This document shows positions 16,031-26,092 of a DNA stretch of 47,211 nt, piece after piece; positions within the stretch are counted from its first letter, which is position 1, and the number at the start of each line of letters is the position of its first letter. The position numbers were made by a program, and so were the translations under genes. The notes under the pieces were generated by a model. That model was not told the origin of the DNA. It did no database searches and saw only the letters and a program-made list of their open reading frames with translations. The stretch is from Acidobacteriota bacterium (GTDB lineage Bacteria > Acidobacteriota > Terriglobia > Acidiferrales > UBA7541): positions 1 to 47,211 of the forward strand of contig QHYN01000207.1 of NCBI GenBank assembly GCA_003224145.1. Reading direction: 5' to 3'.

Positions 16031-17032
16031 ATGTACAAACTCACCGCGCTGGCAAACTTCTTGAGTGCACTGGTTGCCGCAAGCCTTCTTGCGCAACCTG
16101 CCGAATCCCCTCTACGCAAACTCACCTCCATCGAGCTGCCCGGTCCCAAGGGCAAGAGATTCGATTACGTGACGACCGATCCGGACGACCATTTCATCGT
16201 CGTAGCCCACATGTACGGTAATCAGACCTATTTCGTGGACACGCGCACGAATCAAGTCGCCGCCACGGTCACCGACACTCCCGGCGTCGAAGGTGTCGAA
16301 TACGTCCCTGACGAGAAGAAAATCTATACATCGAACTCCGGCGACAACACCATCGGCGTAATCGATATCGCGCAAAGGAAAGTCATCAAGAAGCTGAAAA
16401 CGGAAGCCAAGCCCGACGGCAACACCTACGCGACGCCCTTCCACAAGCTCTACGTGTCCGATGAACGCGGTAAGGCTGAGGCCGTGGTCGACACGCGCGC
16501 GGATACGATCATCAAGACTCTTCGTTTTGATAGCGAGACCGGCATGCCCCAGTACGACGCGGTGGCCAAGCTTGTCTACGTCAATCTCCAAGACATCAAT
16601 CGCTTCGCGGTCATTGATCCGAAGGACGACCGCGTGCTCTCGCAATATCCGGTAGGCCGGTGCCGTGGAAACCACGGCATGGCCCTGGACCCCGAGCGGC
16701 ACAGAGCCTTCCTCGTCTGCGAAGAGAATAATCTCCTGGCTGTATTCGATCTCGAAAAGCACGAGGTCATCCAGGATTTGCCGCTCCCCGGTGGCGGCGA
16801 CGTCGTGAAATATGACCCGGGCTTGCGCCGTATCTACGTAGCCTGCTACAGCGGTGCAATCACCGTGATTCAGATGGATGACCCCAATCATTTCCGGAAA
16901 CTAGCCGACGTGCCGGCCCAGAAAAAGGCCCATAGCCTGGCGGTCGACCTCGCAACGCACCGTGTTTACGTGCCGCTGCAGGAAGACGATGGCGCTCCGG
17001 CGTCACGCCTCGTGGTCTACGAAGCAAATTGA
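16031..17032 (+). CDS. Secreted YncE-like beta-propeller protein
   Basis: The 333-residue protein begins with a signal peptide (to about residue 22) and continues with repeated four-stranded blades. Each carries a 'YV..D...' / 'I.VID......' pattern typical of YVTN/YncE-type propellers, for instance 'NTIGVIDIAQRKVIKKLKTE', 'RFAVIDPKDDRVLSQYPVG' and 'LLAVFDLEKHEVIQDLPLPG'. It is probably periplasmic. The ligand is unknown; such propellers are often binding or scaffold proteins. The next gene, tolQ, appears to have its own promoter. Confidence 0.82.
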   Translation: MYKLTALANFLSALVAASLLAQPAESPLRKLTSIELPGPKGKRFDYVTTDPDDHFIVVAHMYGNQTYFVDTRTNQVAATVTDTPGVEGVEYVPDEKKIYTSNSGDNTIGVIDIAQRKVIKKLKTEAKPDGNTYATPFHKLYVSDERGKAEAVVDTRADTIIKTLRFDSETGMPQYDAVAKLVYVNLQDINRFAVIDPKDDRVLSQYPVGRCRGNHGMALDPERHRAFLVCEENNLLAVFDLEKHEVIQDLPLPGGGDVVKYDPGLRRIYVACYSGAITVIQMDDPNHFRKLADVPAQKKAHSLAVDLATHRVYVPLQEDDGAPASRLVVYEAN

Positions 17033-17097
17033 TCTGCTCGCTCGCGAATCTCCCCTGTTTCCCGATAGGCAGCAGAACAGGAAACTTGCGCATCCTA

Positions 17098-17125
17098 TTG
17101 GTTGCACCCTCTTGGTGCGTATGCT
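17098..17125 (+). promoter_or_regulatory. Candidate promoter of the tol operon
   Basis: TTGGTT (17098-17103) and TATGCT (17120-17125) are 16 bases apart. The spacer is a short hairpin-forming repeat, GCACC-N5-GGTGC (17104-17118). It lies about 50 bases before the proposed tolQ start. Confidence 0.35.
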
Positions 17126-17173
17126 ACGTTTCTTACGCCCAGAAAAATTTTGGTTTTCACTGAGGAGTCCGTC

Positions 17174-17860
17174 ATTTTTCTGTTCACCGCCATTCTTCTG
17201 ACCGATATCGGAAACATTCTCACGCAAACCGGCTGGGTTGCCCGCGGCGTCCTCTTGCTTCTTCTTCTCTTCTCGCTTATTTCCTGGGCGATGATTTTTC
17301 AGAAGCTCGGCGCTTTCGGCCGCATTCGCCGCCAGAGCGACCAGTTTCTCCACATTTTTCGCGCCACTCGCGGAGTTGCCAATCCCCAGGCCCTGGCATC
17401 TGCAGGCTCACCGTTTTCTTCCGTGTACGCAGCAGGTTATCGCGAACTCCAAACCCAGGTCGGCGGCGTGGCTGCTAATCCACATCCGCCCAAACTGAAA
17501 AGCCTGCAAGCAGTCACCGTGAGCATGCAGCTCGCCTCCGCGGAAGAGGTTCGCCGCGTCGAAAAGGGCATGTCCTGGCTTGCCACCACCGGTTCTGTCA
17601 CCCCATTCATCGGCCTTTTCGGCACGGTCTGGGGCATCATTGACGCCTTCTCTGGCCTCGGCAGCGCCGGAGCTGCGAGCCTTCGTGCCGTCGCGCCCGG
17701 TATCGCCGAGGCACTCGTGACCACGGCTGCGGGTCTGGCCACCGCCATTCCCGCCGTCATCTTCTATAACCAGTTCTTGCAAAATATTCGCGACCTTGCG
17801 CAGCGACTGGACAACTTCGCCATGGAAGTCACTGCGCAGGTTGAAAAAACGTTTAGTTAA
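17174..17860 (+). CDS. tolQ: TolQ proton-channel subunit (apparent ATT start)
   Basis: TolQ with TolR forms the inner-membrane motor that uses the proton gradient to energise TolA. The protein has a first helix after 'GWVARG', a cytoplasmic loop, and two C-terminal helices. 'SVTPFIGLFGTVWGIIDAF' and 'GIAEALVTTAAGLATAIPAV' are TolQ/ExbB hallmarks. No ATG, GTG or TTG lies where homologous TolQ proteins begin. The ribosome site TGAGGAG (17161-17167) is six bases before ATT 17174, giving MFLFTAILL at the N-terminus (228 aa). TTG 17150 or 17102 are alternatives without binding sites. Confidence 0.85.
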   Translation: MFLFTAILLTDIGNILTQTGWVARGVLLLLLLFSLISWAMIFQKLGAFGRIRRQSDQFLHIFRATRGVANPQALASAGSPFSSVYAAGYRELQTQVGGVAANPHPPKLKSLQAVTVSMQLASAEEVRRVEKGMSWLATTGSVTPFIGLFGTVWGIIDAFSGLGSAGAASLRAVAPGIAEALVTTAAGLATAIPAVIFYNQFLQNIRDLAQRLDNFAMEVTAQVEKTFS

Positions 17861-17907
17861 GTTTTCGCGCCCCGGCGCACCCGGCCGCGGCGGCAAAGTT
17901 ACGAACG

Positions 17908-18324
17908 ATGCAACTCTCCAAAGTAACGCAGACTTCGCTCTCCGAGATCAACATGGTCCCCTTCGTGGACGTGGTTCTCGTCCTGCTCATCATCTTCATG
18001 ATCACCGCCCCCATCTTGCAATCCGGCATCGAAGTGGATGTCCCTAAAACGCGCACCGTGAAAGATATCAGCCAGGACCGTCTGGTTGTTACCATAGACA
18101 AAGGGCAACGGGTCTACCTTGGCAACGATCCCGTCAATATTCACCAGCTTGGCGCGAGAGTTCACGCGCAATTGAGGAGTACGCAGCAGAGTGTGTTCCT
18201 GCGCTGTGATGAAGCGGTTCCTTTTGGCATTTTTGCCTCTGTCGTTGATACTCTGCGCCAGTCCGGCATCAATAACATCAGCATCGTCACCGAGCCCATC
18301 ACCGGCCGCGCGCGAACTCAGTGA
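17908..18324 (+). CDS. tolR: TolR (ExbD-type) motor subunit
   Basis: The 138-residue protein has a short cytoplasmic N-terminus, one membrane helix (about 17-37, 'VPFVDVVLVLLIIFMITAPI') and a periplasmic domain. D21 in the helix corresponds to the proton-carrying Asp of TolR (D23 in E. coli). The C-terminal 'VPFGIFASVVDTLRQSGI' is typical of the ExbD/TolR periplasmic fold. It partners TolQ. The next gene begins one base after its stop, implying translational coupling. Confidence 0.92.
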   Translation: MQLSKVTQTSLSEINMVPFVDVVLVLLIIFMITAPILQSGIEVDVPKTRTVKDISQDRLVVTIDKGQRVYLGNDPVNIHQLGARVHAQLRSTQQSVFLRCDEAVPFGIFASVVDTLRQSGINNISIVTEPITGRARTQ

Positions 18325-18325
18325 T

Positions 18326-19123
18326 ATGTCCGTCGCCTACGCCAATCCGGACGAACTCAACCTGCGGAAATATTTCAAATATTCCGTCTTCTTCCACATT
18401 GCTTGCGTGGCGGCCATTCTCAGCGCCTCGTTTTTCGAGCGTCACGGTGCCGGTTGGGGCGGAGTCGGCGGCAAGCTCGGCGGTACGAAAGTGAATCTCG
18501 TCAGCTCCGCTGGCATTCCTATGCCCAAGGAATCCATGGTCACGGAGAGCAAAGCCGTTGACCCCACCAAGAGTCTTCACAAGGAAGAGCCGAAGCCTGC
18601 CCCGCCTGAGCCAAAGACCGACGCGACCAAGATTCCCAAGTTTGAAAAAGAAAAGCCTTTGCCGCCATCCCGTAAGTCTCGAACTCTCGAAAACAAAACC
18701 CCTGAGCCCGACAATGCCATCCCCGGACATGGCGGAACTCCCGACCTCCCGACCGGCTATTCTCAGACCCCTGGGGCTTCTTCGGGGGTTCAAACCAAAG
18801 GCCAAGGCGGCGGCGACTTCGGCGGTCGCTATCCCTGGTATGTGGACGGTGTGCGCAACCGCATTGTCCAAGTTTGGGATCAGTCCGCTATTGATCCGGC
18901 AGTCCGCGGCGCCCGCCGGGCCCACACCGTGATGACTTTTCGGATTAGTTCGGACGGGAGCGTTTCCAGCATCAAGTTATTTCAATCCAGCGGCAATCAA
19001 TCCATGGACTATTCTGCCCAGCGCGCTTTGATGAGCATCGGTGCTTTCAGTCGGCTTCCGAATGACTATATGGGATCCTATGTGGACGTAACGTTTGATT
19101 TCGATCTGGCGTTGACACAGTAG
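18326..19123 (+). CDS. TolA/TonB-like protein
   Basis: The 265-residue protein occupies the tolA position. One N-terminal helix (about residues 17-36, 'KYSVFFHIACVAAILSASFF') anchors it in the inner membrane. A Lys/Pro/Glu-rich periplasm-spanning stretch (about 75-150) and a Gly-rich linker follow, then a TonB-type C-terminal domain: 'RYPWYVDGVRNRIVQVWDQ' and 'VMTFRISSDGSVSSIKLFQS'. The C-terminus is closer to TonB than to E. coli TolA, but its context argues for the TolA role of linking TolQR to TolB/Pal. An upstream in-frame extension from 18191 overlaps tolR and is rejected. Confidence 0.85.
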   Translation: MSVAYANPDELNLRKYFKYSVFFHIACVAAILSASFFERHGAGWGGVGGKLGGTKVNLVSSAGIPMPKESMVTESKAVDPTKSLHKEEPKPAPPEPKTDATKIPKFEKEKPLPPSRKSRTLENKTPEPDNAIPGHGGTPDLPTGYSQTPGASSGVQTKGQGGGDFGGRYPWYVDGVRNRIVQVWDQSAIDPAVRGARRAHTVMTFRISSDGSVSSIKLFQSSGNQSMDYSAQRALMSIGAFSRLPNDYMGSYVDVTFDFDLALTQ

Positions 19124-19155
19124 CTTTGCAATTTCTATTTTACAAGGGGGTTCTT

Positions 19156-20496
19156 GTGTTGAGTCTTGCAAAGCATGTCAGATGGCTGCTTTTCGTTGTC
19201 GCGACCCTATTCCTGACTTGCTCAGCCATTGCTCAGGACTGGGTCCGCACCGGAACCGGGCTCGGTCAAGTAAAACCCCGCGTAGCCCTAGCCGACTTCG
19301 GCCCGCGCTCTGACTCCGCCAAATCTCACTCTTCGCTCTTCACTCAGGTAGTCCGCGATGATCTCCAATTCAGCGGCATTCTCGAACTTGCCAGTCCCAG
19401 CTTTTATCCTCCTCAAGTGCCCACGGTCCCCACGGAACTGAAAGCCGGAGCTTGGCTCGATCCTCCAACAAGCGCGTTCTATGTCGGCTTTGGCAATTTG
19501 TCTGAGTCCACTGCCGAAATCGCCATCCAAGCCTGGCTCTTTGACGTGCGCAACCCCTCCTCTCAGCCGGTCGTTGGCAAAGTTTATCGCGGCGCTCCCA
19601 CCGACCTGCAGGTTCGCAAGTTCGCCCACCAATTTGCCGACGAAATCATCAGCAAGCTTTCCGGCGGCCTCCCCAGCGTGGCCTCCACGCAAATTGCCTT
19701 CGTCAGCTCCCGCACTGGCTCCAAGGAAATTTGGGTCATGGATTATGACGGTGCCAACCAGCACCCGCTCACTTCCCTCCGCTCAATTGCTATTACTCCT
19801 CGCTGGTCGCCTGATGGCTCGCGCATTGCCTTTACCTGCTTTGCGCCGTACAACGGCCTCACCAGCGCGCAAATCTGCATGTATTCCATGGACACCGGCA
19901 AACTGGTTGCCTTTCCCCGCTTCCGCGGTACCAACATCACGCCAGCGTGGTCCCCGGACGGCGCCCAGTTGATCTTTTCTTCTTCCATGCAAAGCAATCC
20001 TGAGCTTTACGTCAGCGACATCAGCGGAGGCCGCCCCAAACGCCTCACCTTCTCCAACGGCGCCAACATGTCCCCCGCCTGGAATCCGAAAACTGGACAG
20101 ACCATCGCTTTCGTCAGCGACCGTGGCGGCACTCCCCAGCTCTATCTGATGAATGCAGACGGCACTAGCACAACGAAACTCGACCTTCCCGATAAGGGTT
20201 ATGTCATCGATCCCGCCTGGTCCCCGAACGGCCAGTTGCTGGCCTTCAGTTGGCGCCGTCCGAATGACAACTACGACCTCTACATCATGGACGCGGCTTC
20301 CCATCAGCTCGTGGAGTTGACCCGCGATCAGGGCCGCAACGAACGCCCTAGCTGGGCGCCCGATGGCCGTCATCTTGTTTTTGAATCCACGCGCACCGGC
20401 ACGCGCCAAATTTGGACCATGCTCGCCGATGGTTCCCAGCCGCACCAATTAACCACGGGCGGCCACAACGAGTCGCCCAACTGGTCGACCCATTGA
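19156..20496 (+). CDS. tolB: TolB periplasmic beta-propeller
   Basis: GTG 19156, five bases after AAGGGGG, starts a 446-residue protein; TTG 19126 is rejected for lack of a site. A signal peptide ends at 'CSAIA-QDW'. The N-terminal alpha/beta domain (about 25-160) precedes a WD40-like/PD40 propeller with repeats such as 'PRWSPDGSRIAFTCF', 'PAWSPDGAQLIFSSS' and 'PAWSPNGQLLAFSW'. TolB binds Pal and TolA in the periplasm. Length matches the family. Confidence 0.93.
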   Translation: MLSLAKHVRWLLFVVATLFLTCSAIAQDWVRTGTGLGQVKPRVALADFGPRSDSAKSHSSLFTQVVRDDLQFSGILELASPSFYPPQVPTVPTELKAGAWLDPPTSAFYVGFGNLSESTAEIAIQAWLFDVRNPSSQPVVGKVYRGAPTDLQVRKFAHQFADEIISKLSGGLPSVASTQIAFVSSRTGSKEIWVMDYDGANQHPLTSLRSIAITPRWSPDGSRIAFTCFAPYNGLTSAQICMYSMDTGKLVAFPRFRGTNITPAWSPDGAQLIFSSSMQSNPELYVSDISGGRPKRLTFSNGANMSPAWNPKTGQTIAFVSDRGGTPQLYLMNADGTSTTKLDLPDKGYVIDPAWSPNGQLLAFSWRRPNDNYDLYIMDAASHQLVELTRDQGRNERPSWAPDGRHLVFESTRTGTRQIWTMLADGSQPHQLTTGGHNESPNWSTH

Positions 20497-20616
20497 GCGA
20501 CTCTAATGGAACCGTGGGAGCCGCCCCAGCATCTTATGGGTGGGCTCGAAGAAGGAAATCGCTTTTTTCCGGGGTATCGCTTTGTGAACTCATCCCGCTT
20601 ACGTCTGCCTGCGATG

Positions 20617-20638
20617 TATAATATATCGTGTTACGATA
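20617..20638 (+). promoter_or_regulatory. -10-like element with adjoining perfect palindrome upstream of pal
   Basis: TATAAT (20617-20622) is followed by TATCGT-GTT-ACGATA (20624-20638), a perfect 6+6 dyad. It would overlap the start point of a pal transcript. No convincing -35 is seen at the normal spacing. This suggests a pal-cpoB promoter with its own operator, 85 bases before the pal ATG. Confidence 0.4.
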
Positions 20639-20722
20639 CATTGCCCAAGCCCAGCCCGCTGGTGTTAGCATAGGGGCTCTGGTGGGACGAACACGGGATC
20701 TTCAACACTGAGGAGAAAACGC

Positions 20723-21469
20723 ATGAACTCGGTCTCACGCTCGCTCTTTCGCGCTGGTTTGTTCACTGCCCTTGTTGCTGTTCTTTCCGTTGGTTGTGGC
20801 AAAAAAGTGACTCCGGCGCCGCCGGCACCGCCGCCGCCGCCGCCGGCCGCCGCGCGCCCAACGGTGACCTTGCAGGCTAGCCCTGCCACCATTAACAAGG
20901 GCGAATCCTCGACCCTCTCTTGGAATTCCACCGACGCGACTCAGCTTTCCATCGCGCCGGAAGTCGGCGCCGTGACCGCTCAGGGCTCCACCAAGGTCAC
21001 GCCTTCCGATTCGACGACCTACACGATCACCGCTTCGGGTCCCGGCGGCTCCGCCAGCGCCACCGCCAGTGTCTCCGTGAATGCTCCTCCGCCCCCCGTC
21101 GTGGAGAAAGGGCCTTCCGATGATGAACTCTTCCTCAAAGAGGTCCGCGATGCGTATTTCGATTACGACAAAGCAGATATTCGCCCCGATGCGCGCGAAG
21201 CGCTCTCCAAGACCGCCGATTTCTTGAAGGGCCATCCGCAGTTCAAAGTCACAATCGAGGGCCACTGCGACGAGCGCGGCTCGACCGAATACAACCTCGG
21301 CCTCGGTGACCGTCGCGCCAGCGCCACGAAACAGTATCTCGTCTCGCTCGGCGTTCCCGCAGACCGCCTCACCACCGTCAGCTTCGGTAAGGAGAAGCCC
21401 TTCTGTACGGAACACAACGAAGCCTGCTGGCAGCAGAACCGTCGTGGCCATTTCGTCAAGGCCAACTGA
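20723..21469 (+). CDS. pal: Peptidoglycan-associated lipoprotein Pal with extra Ig-like domain
   Basis: The 248-residue protein is a lipoprotein: lipobox LSVG-C with the acylated Cys at residue 25. A Pro-rich linker follows, then an Ig-like beta domain (about 46-122, 'VTLQASPATINKGESSTLSW') not found in E. coli Pal. The C-terminal OmpA-like domain (about 140-248) carries 'YFDYDKADIRPDAREAL' and the peptidoglycan-binding 'IEGHCDERGSTEYNLGLGDR'. It anchors the outer membrane to the wall and binds TolB. ATG 20723 follows TGAGGAG. A hairpin lies downstream. Confidence 0.92.
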   Translation: MNSVSRSLFRAGLFTALVAVLSVGCGKKVTPAPPAPPPPPPAAARPTVTLQASPATINKGESSTLSWNSTDATQLSIAPEVGAVTAQGSTKVTPSDSTTYTITASGPGGSASATASVSVNAPPPPVVEKGPSDDELFLKEVRDAYFDYDKADIRPDAREALSKTADFLKGHPQFKVTIEGHCDERGSTEYNLGLGDRRASATKQYLVSLGVPADRLTTVSFGKEKPFCTEHNEACWQQNRRGHFVKAN

Positions 21470-21527
21470 GCCGCTTTGCTTCTGCTGTAACGATGACCGA
21501 TTGAGGGTGACCGATTGGTGACCAAAC

Positions 21528-21574
21528 AGGCCGCGGGCCCAGGCAAACTCTTGCCTGCCTGCGGCCTTCTTAAT
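21528..21574 (+). terminator. Hairpin after pal, probable terminator or attenuator
   Basis: An outer stem AGGCCGC/GCGGCCT (21528-21534, 21561-21567) encloses CAGGCAA-ACTC-TTGCCTG (21540-21557), followed by a modest T/A tail. It separates pal from cpoB. The inner hairpin resembles one in the repeat at 24945. Confidence 0.55.
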
Positions 21575-21673
21575 TAGAGTGCAAGCTACTCCACTGGCCT
21601 GTATGATTTTTGTTGGCCGCTTGCCGGCCACTGTGGATTTGGAGCCCTTAGGAGCCCTTCAGGAGGATTGTCC

Positions 21674-22591
21674 ATGCGCATAAGCAATATCGCCATCTTC
21701 GGCGCCGCAGTTCTGGCTGGCGCACTCGGTGGAAGCCTCATCGGTCCTCACCCCGCCGAAGCCGTCGCTCGGGAGATTATCGAACTCCAGCGCGACGTCA
21801 CTTCCCTGCTTCAAGGGCAAAAGGATCTTGCTATCCAGGTGACCCAGGACAACACGGTCATGAAGACCCTCATCAGCCAATCGAACGATAATGTCGCCAA
21901 GCTCGCCTCCTCCGTTGGCTCGATGCAAAAGTCCGTCCAGGACGTCCAGGCCAATTCCGGCGCGCGCCTCGACACCATGTCTACCCAGGTCCAGGGACTC
22001 TCCGACAACCTCGAGGAGATCAAGTCGCGCCTGGGCAAGCTCAACCAGCAGCTCGTCGATCTCCAGAATGCCGTGCAGGGCCTGGATGCAAAAATTTCTA
22101 GCGGCGGTGCCGCTGCTCCCGCTACGGGAGTCCCCACGCCAACTGCCGGCGTCGCTTCGCCAGCCGGTTCTTCTGCAGTTCCCAGCGGCCCCGCCCCTTC
22201 TGCCAACACGCTCTACGAAAACGGCCTTCGCGACATCCAGAGCGGCAAATACGATCTTGCTCGCTCGGAATTCCAGGATTACCTGAAGTACTACAGCAAC
22301 ACCGATCTGGCTTCCAACGCCCAATTCTATCTGGGTGAAATCTTGTACAAGCAAAAGCAGTACAACGAAGCCGTCGCCGCCTACGACAAAGTCCTCACCA
22401 ACTATCCGAAAAGCTTCAAGCTGGGCCCTGCTCGTCTGAAGAAAGGTATGGCGCTCCTCGACCTCGGCCAGAAATCGACCGCTATCCGCGAGTTTCGCGA
22501 AGTCATCAGGGCCTTTCCCGGCAGCGAAGAGGACCGCCTGGCCCGCGCGAAGCTCAAAGAACTCGGCGTCCCTGTCTCCGCAACGCGTTAA
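21674..22591 (+). CDS. cpoB: CpoB/YbgF cell-division coordinator
   Basis: ATG 21674 is seven bases after AGGAGG. The 305-residue protein has a signal-like N-terminus, a long coiled coil (about 30-145, heptads such as 'LQRDVTSLLQGQKDLAIQ'), an Ala/Pro linker and a C-terminal TPR domain ('LYENGLRDIQSGKYDLARSE', 'AQFYLGEILYKQKQYNEAVA'). That is the YbgF/CpoB architecture; in E. coli it trimerises, binds TolA and coordinates septal wall synthesis with outer-membrane constriction. It is the last gene of the tol cluster. Confidence 0.9.
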   Translation: MRISNIAIFGAAVLAGALGGSLIGPHPAEAVAREIIELQRDVTSLLQGQKDLAIQVTQDNTVMKTLISQSNDNVAKLASSVGSMQKSVQDVQANSGARLDTMSTQVQGLSDNLEEIKSRLGKLNQQLVDLQNAVQGLDAKISSGGAAAPATGVPTPTAGVASPAGSSAVPSGPAPSANTLYENGLRDIQSGKYDLARSEFQDYLKYYSNTDLASNAQFYLGEILYKQKQYNEAVAAYDKVLTNYPKSFKLGPARLKKGMALLDLGQKSTAIREFREVIRAFPGSEEDRLARAKLKELGVPVSATR

Positions 22592-22739
22592 ATCTTCCCC
22601 GCCCTCGCAGCCCGCTGATCAGCTTTCCGGCCCTACGCTCAGTGCTCCCAGTCCGCAGTACGTAGAAAGTACGCAAGTCAATCTCTTGACGGGTTGTCTG
22701 CCCTAATCCGCGCAAGTCTCTTCTGGCTGCCGATACCCC

Positions 22740-24290
<1,551 letters not shown>

Positions 24291-24461
24291 GTTCGATACC
24301 TCCAGAACGAATCAGAAAAAGGCACGTTAGGCTGCCTCCGCTCATTTGTCAATTTGGACGTTCTCGATCGGTATGCTCACTTCCTCGCGCGCTTCAGTCT
24401 TGCCACGATTTCCCTTTTCCTGTTTCGCGTGTTATCTTCGCCCTCGCAGGGGGAGATTGTC

Positions 24462-24944
24462 ATGTCTGTAAATAAAGTCATTCTCGTCGGCCGCTTGGGC
24501 CGCGATCCCGAAACGCGCTATACCGGTAGTGGCCAGGCCGTTGCGAATTTTAGCGTGGCCACGGATGAATCCTACAAGGACCGCAATGGCGAGCGCCAGA
24601 AGCGCACCGAGTGGCACAAGATCGTCGTCTGGGGAAAACAGGCCGAGATCGCTCAGCAATATCTAAAGAAAGGTTCGCTCATTTTCATCGAAGGCCGCAT
24701 CCAATCCCGCGAATGGCAAGACAAGGAAGGCCAGAAGCGCACCAGCTTTGAAATCGTGGCCAACAACTTCCGCATGCTCGGTGGCCGTGCCGAAAGCGCG
24801 GCCGCAGCCGGTGGCGGCGAAATGGGCGGAGGGGCATCGCGCGGCGGCGACTTAGAGCCAGCCGCTCCCGCAGAGGAGAGCTATGGTGGGGGCGGCGGCC
24901 AGACCGGTGGCCCCGAAATCTCCGACGAAGACATTCCCTTCTAG
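24462..24944 (+). CDS. ssb: Single-stranded DNA-binding protein
   Basis: The 160-residue protein has the OB fold at residues 1-110 ('[19 protein letters not shown]', '[20 protein letters not shown]') and a Gly-rich linker, and ends in the acidic tip DEDIPF that recruits repair and replication proteins. It coats ssDNA. ATG 24462 has GGGGGAG upstream; a huge read-through frame in phase with it to the left is antisense to the propeller gene. It is probably its own unit, followed by a two-hairpin repeat. Confidence 0.95.
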   Translation: MSVNKVILVGRLGRDPETRYTGSGQAVANFSVATDESYKDRNGERQKRTEWHKIVVWGKQAEIAQQYLKKGSLIFIEGRIQSREWQDKEGQKRTSFEIVANNFRMLGGRAESAAAAGGGEMGGGASRGGDLEPAAPAEESYGGGGGQTGGPEISDEDIPF

Positions 24945-25024
24945 GTAGCACAGGCACTCTTGCCTGAGCGGCTTGGTGTTGCCCGTCACGGCTTGGGGCG
25001 CACAGCCAGGAGTGGCTGTGCTAC
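24945..25024. repeat. Two-hairpin REP/BIME-like repeat after ssb
   Basis: The element is bounded by perfect inverted ends GTAGCACAG (24945-24953) and CTGTGCTAC (25016-25024). Inside are two hairpins: CAGGCA-CTCT-TGCCTG (24951-24966) and CACAGCCA-GGAG-TGGCTGTG (25001-25020). The two stem-loops share a similar plan but differ in sequence. Such extragenic palindromes are usually multicopy and may act in transcript ends or as RAYT-mobilised repeats; copy number cannot be judged from one window. Confidence 0.65.
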
Positions 25025-25090
25025 GGCAGAGACGCTAGCAGTCCCACCCGGTCAGAGTTGGCCTCATGGGAAATCAGAGGGAAGACGATC

Positions 25091-26092
25091 ATGCCAGCCA
25101 CTAATCGCCAGCTCATTCTGCACTCGCGCCCCAAAGGTCTTCTCGCGCCTGGCGATCTTCAACTCACGGAAACGCCACTGCCGGAACTCCAGGACGGCCA
25201 AGCGCTCGCTCGCGTAAAATATCTTTCGATCGATCCCACCATGCGCGTATGGATGGCAGCGGACACCTATCTTCCTGCCGTGGCCATCGGCGAGGTCATG
25301 CGCGCGGGCGGCTTCGCCGAAATCGTCGAGTCGCGCCACCCCGACTACAAGAAAGGCGACCGTGTCACGGGCCTCACCGGTCTTCAGGACTACGTCATCG
25401 TCGATTCATCCGCAAAGCACTTCTTCCAAAAGGTTCCCAAGATTCCTTTCGTTTCCGATACCGTTTTTCTCGGTGTGCTGGGCATGAACGGCGTTACCGC
25501 TTTTTTCGGGATGGAAATCGCCCAGCCCAAAAAGGGCGAGACTCTCGTGGTCTCCGCCGCCGCTGGCGCCACGGGCAGTATCGCAGGCCAAATCGGGAAG
25601 ATTCGTGGCTGCCGTGTGGTCGGCATCGCCGGCACCGACGAAAAATGCAATTGGCTCACGAAGGATCTACGCTTTGACGCCGCTATCAACTACAAGCACC
25701 CCGATTGGAAGGAAAAACTCGCTGCTGCCACTCCCAACGGCATCGACATCGACTTTGAAAATGTCGGCGGCGAAATCATGCAGGAGGTCTTAAACCGCAT
25801 GAATCTCCACGGCCGCGTGGTCGTCTGCGGGCTGATCTCCGGCTACACCAAAGAGAACGTCGGCATGGCCAGCCTCGGCACCATCCTGGTGAAGCGGCTC
25901 CGCGTCGAGGGCTTCATTATCCTCGACTACGCCCCGCGCTTCATGGAAGCGGCCACGCAACTCGGCCAGTGGAAAATGTTCGGCAAAATCAAGGACCGCG
26001 AAACCATTGTCGAAGGCCTGGAGAAAGCCCCCGACGCCATCAACATGCTCTTCACCGGCGGCAATATCGGCAAACTGATCGTCAAAGTTTAG
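25091..26092 (+). CDS. NADP-dependent zinc-free oxidoreductase (LTB4DH-like MDR family)
   Basis: ATG 25091 (behind GAGGGAAG) gives a 333-residue medium-chain reductase. The N-terminal GroES-like domain contains 'LSIDPTMRVWMA', typical of the leukotriene-B4-dehydrogenase/YfmJ/CurA group. The Rossmann half has 'GETLVVSAAAGATGSIAGQI' and 'VVGIAGTDEKC', where the loop favours NADPH. Members reduce the double bond of alkenals or enones; no zinc ligands are present. A role in detoxifying reactive carbonyls is inferred. It follows the REP-like repeat and stands alone. Confidence 0.88.
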   Translation: MPATNRQLILHSRPKGLLAPGDLQLTETPLPELQDGQALARVKYLSIDPTMRVWMAADTYLPAVAIGEVMRAGGFAEIVESRHPDYKKGDRVTGLTGLQDYVIVDSSAKHFFQKVPKIPFVSDTVFLGVLGMNGVTAFFGMEIAQPKKGETLVVSAAAGATGSIAGQIGKIRGCRVVGIAGTDEKCNWLTKDLRFDAAINYKHPDWKEKLAAATPNGIDIDFENVGGEIMQEVLNRMNLHGRVVVCGLISGYTKENVGMASLGTILVKRLRVEGFIILDYAPRFMEAATQLGQWKMFGKIKDRETIVEGLEKAPDAINMLFTGGNIGKLIVKV

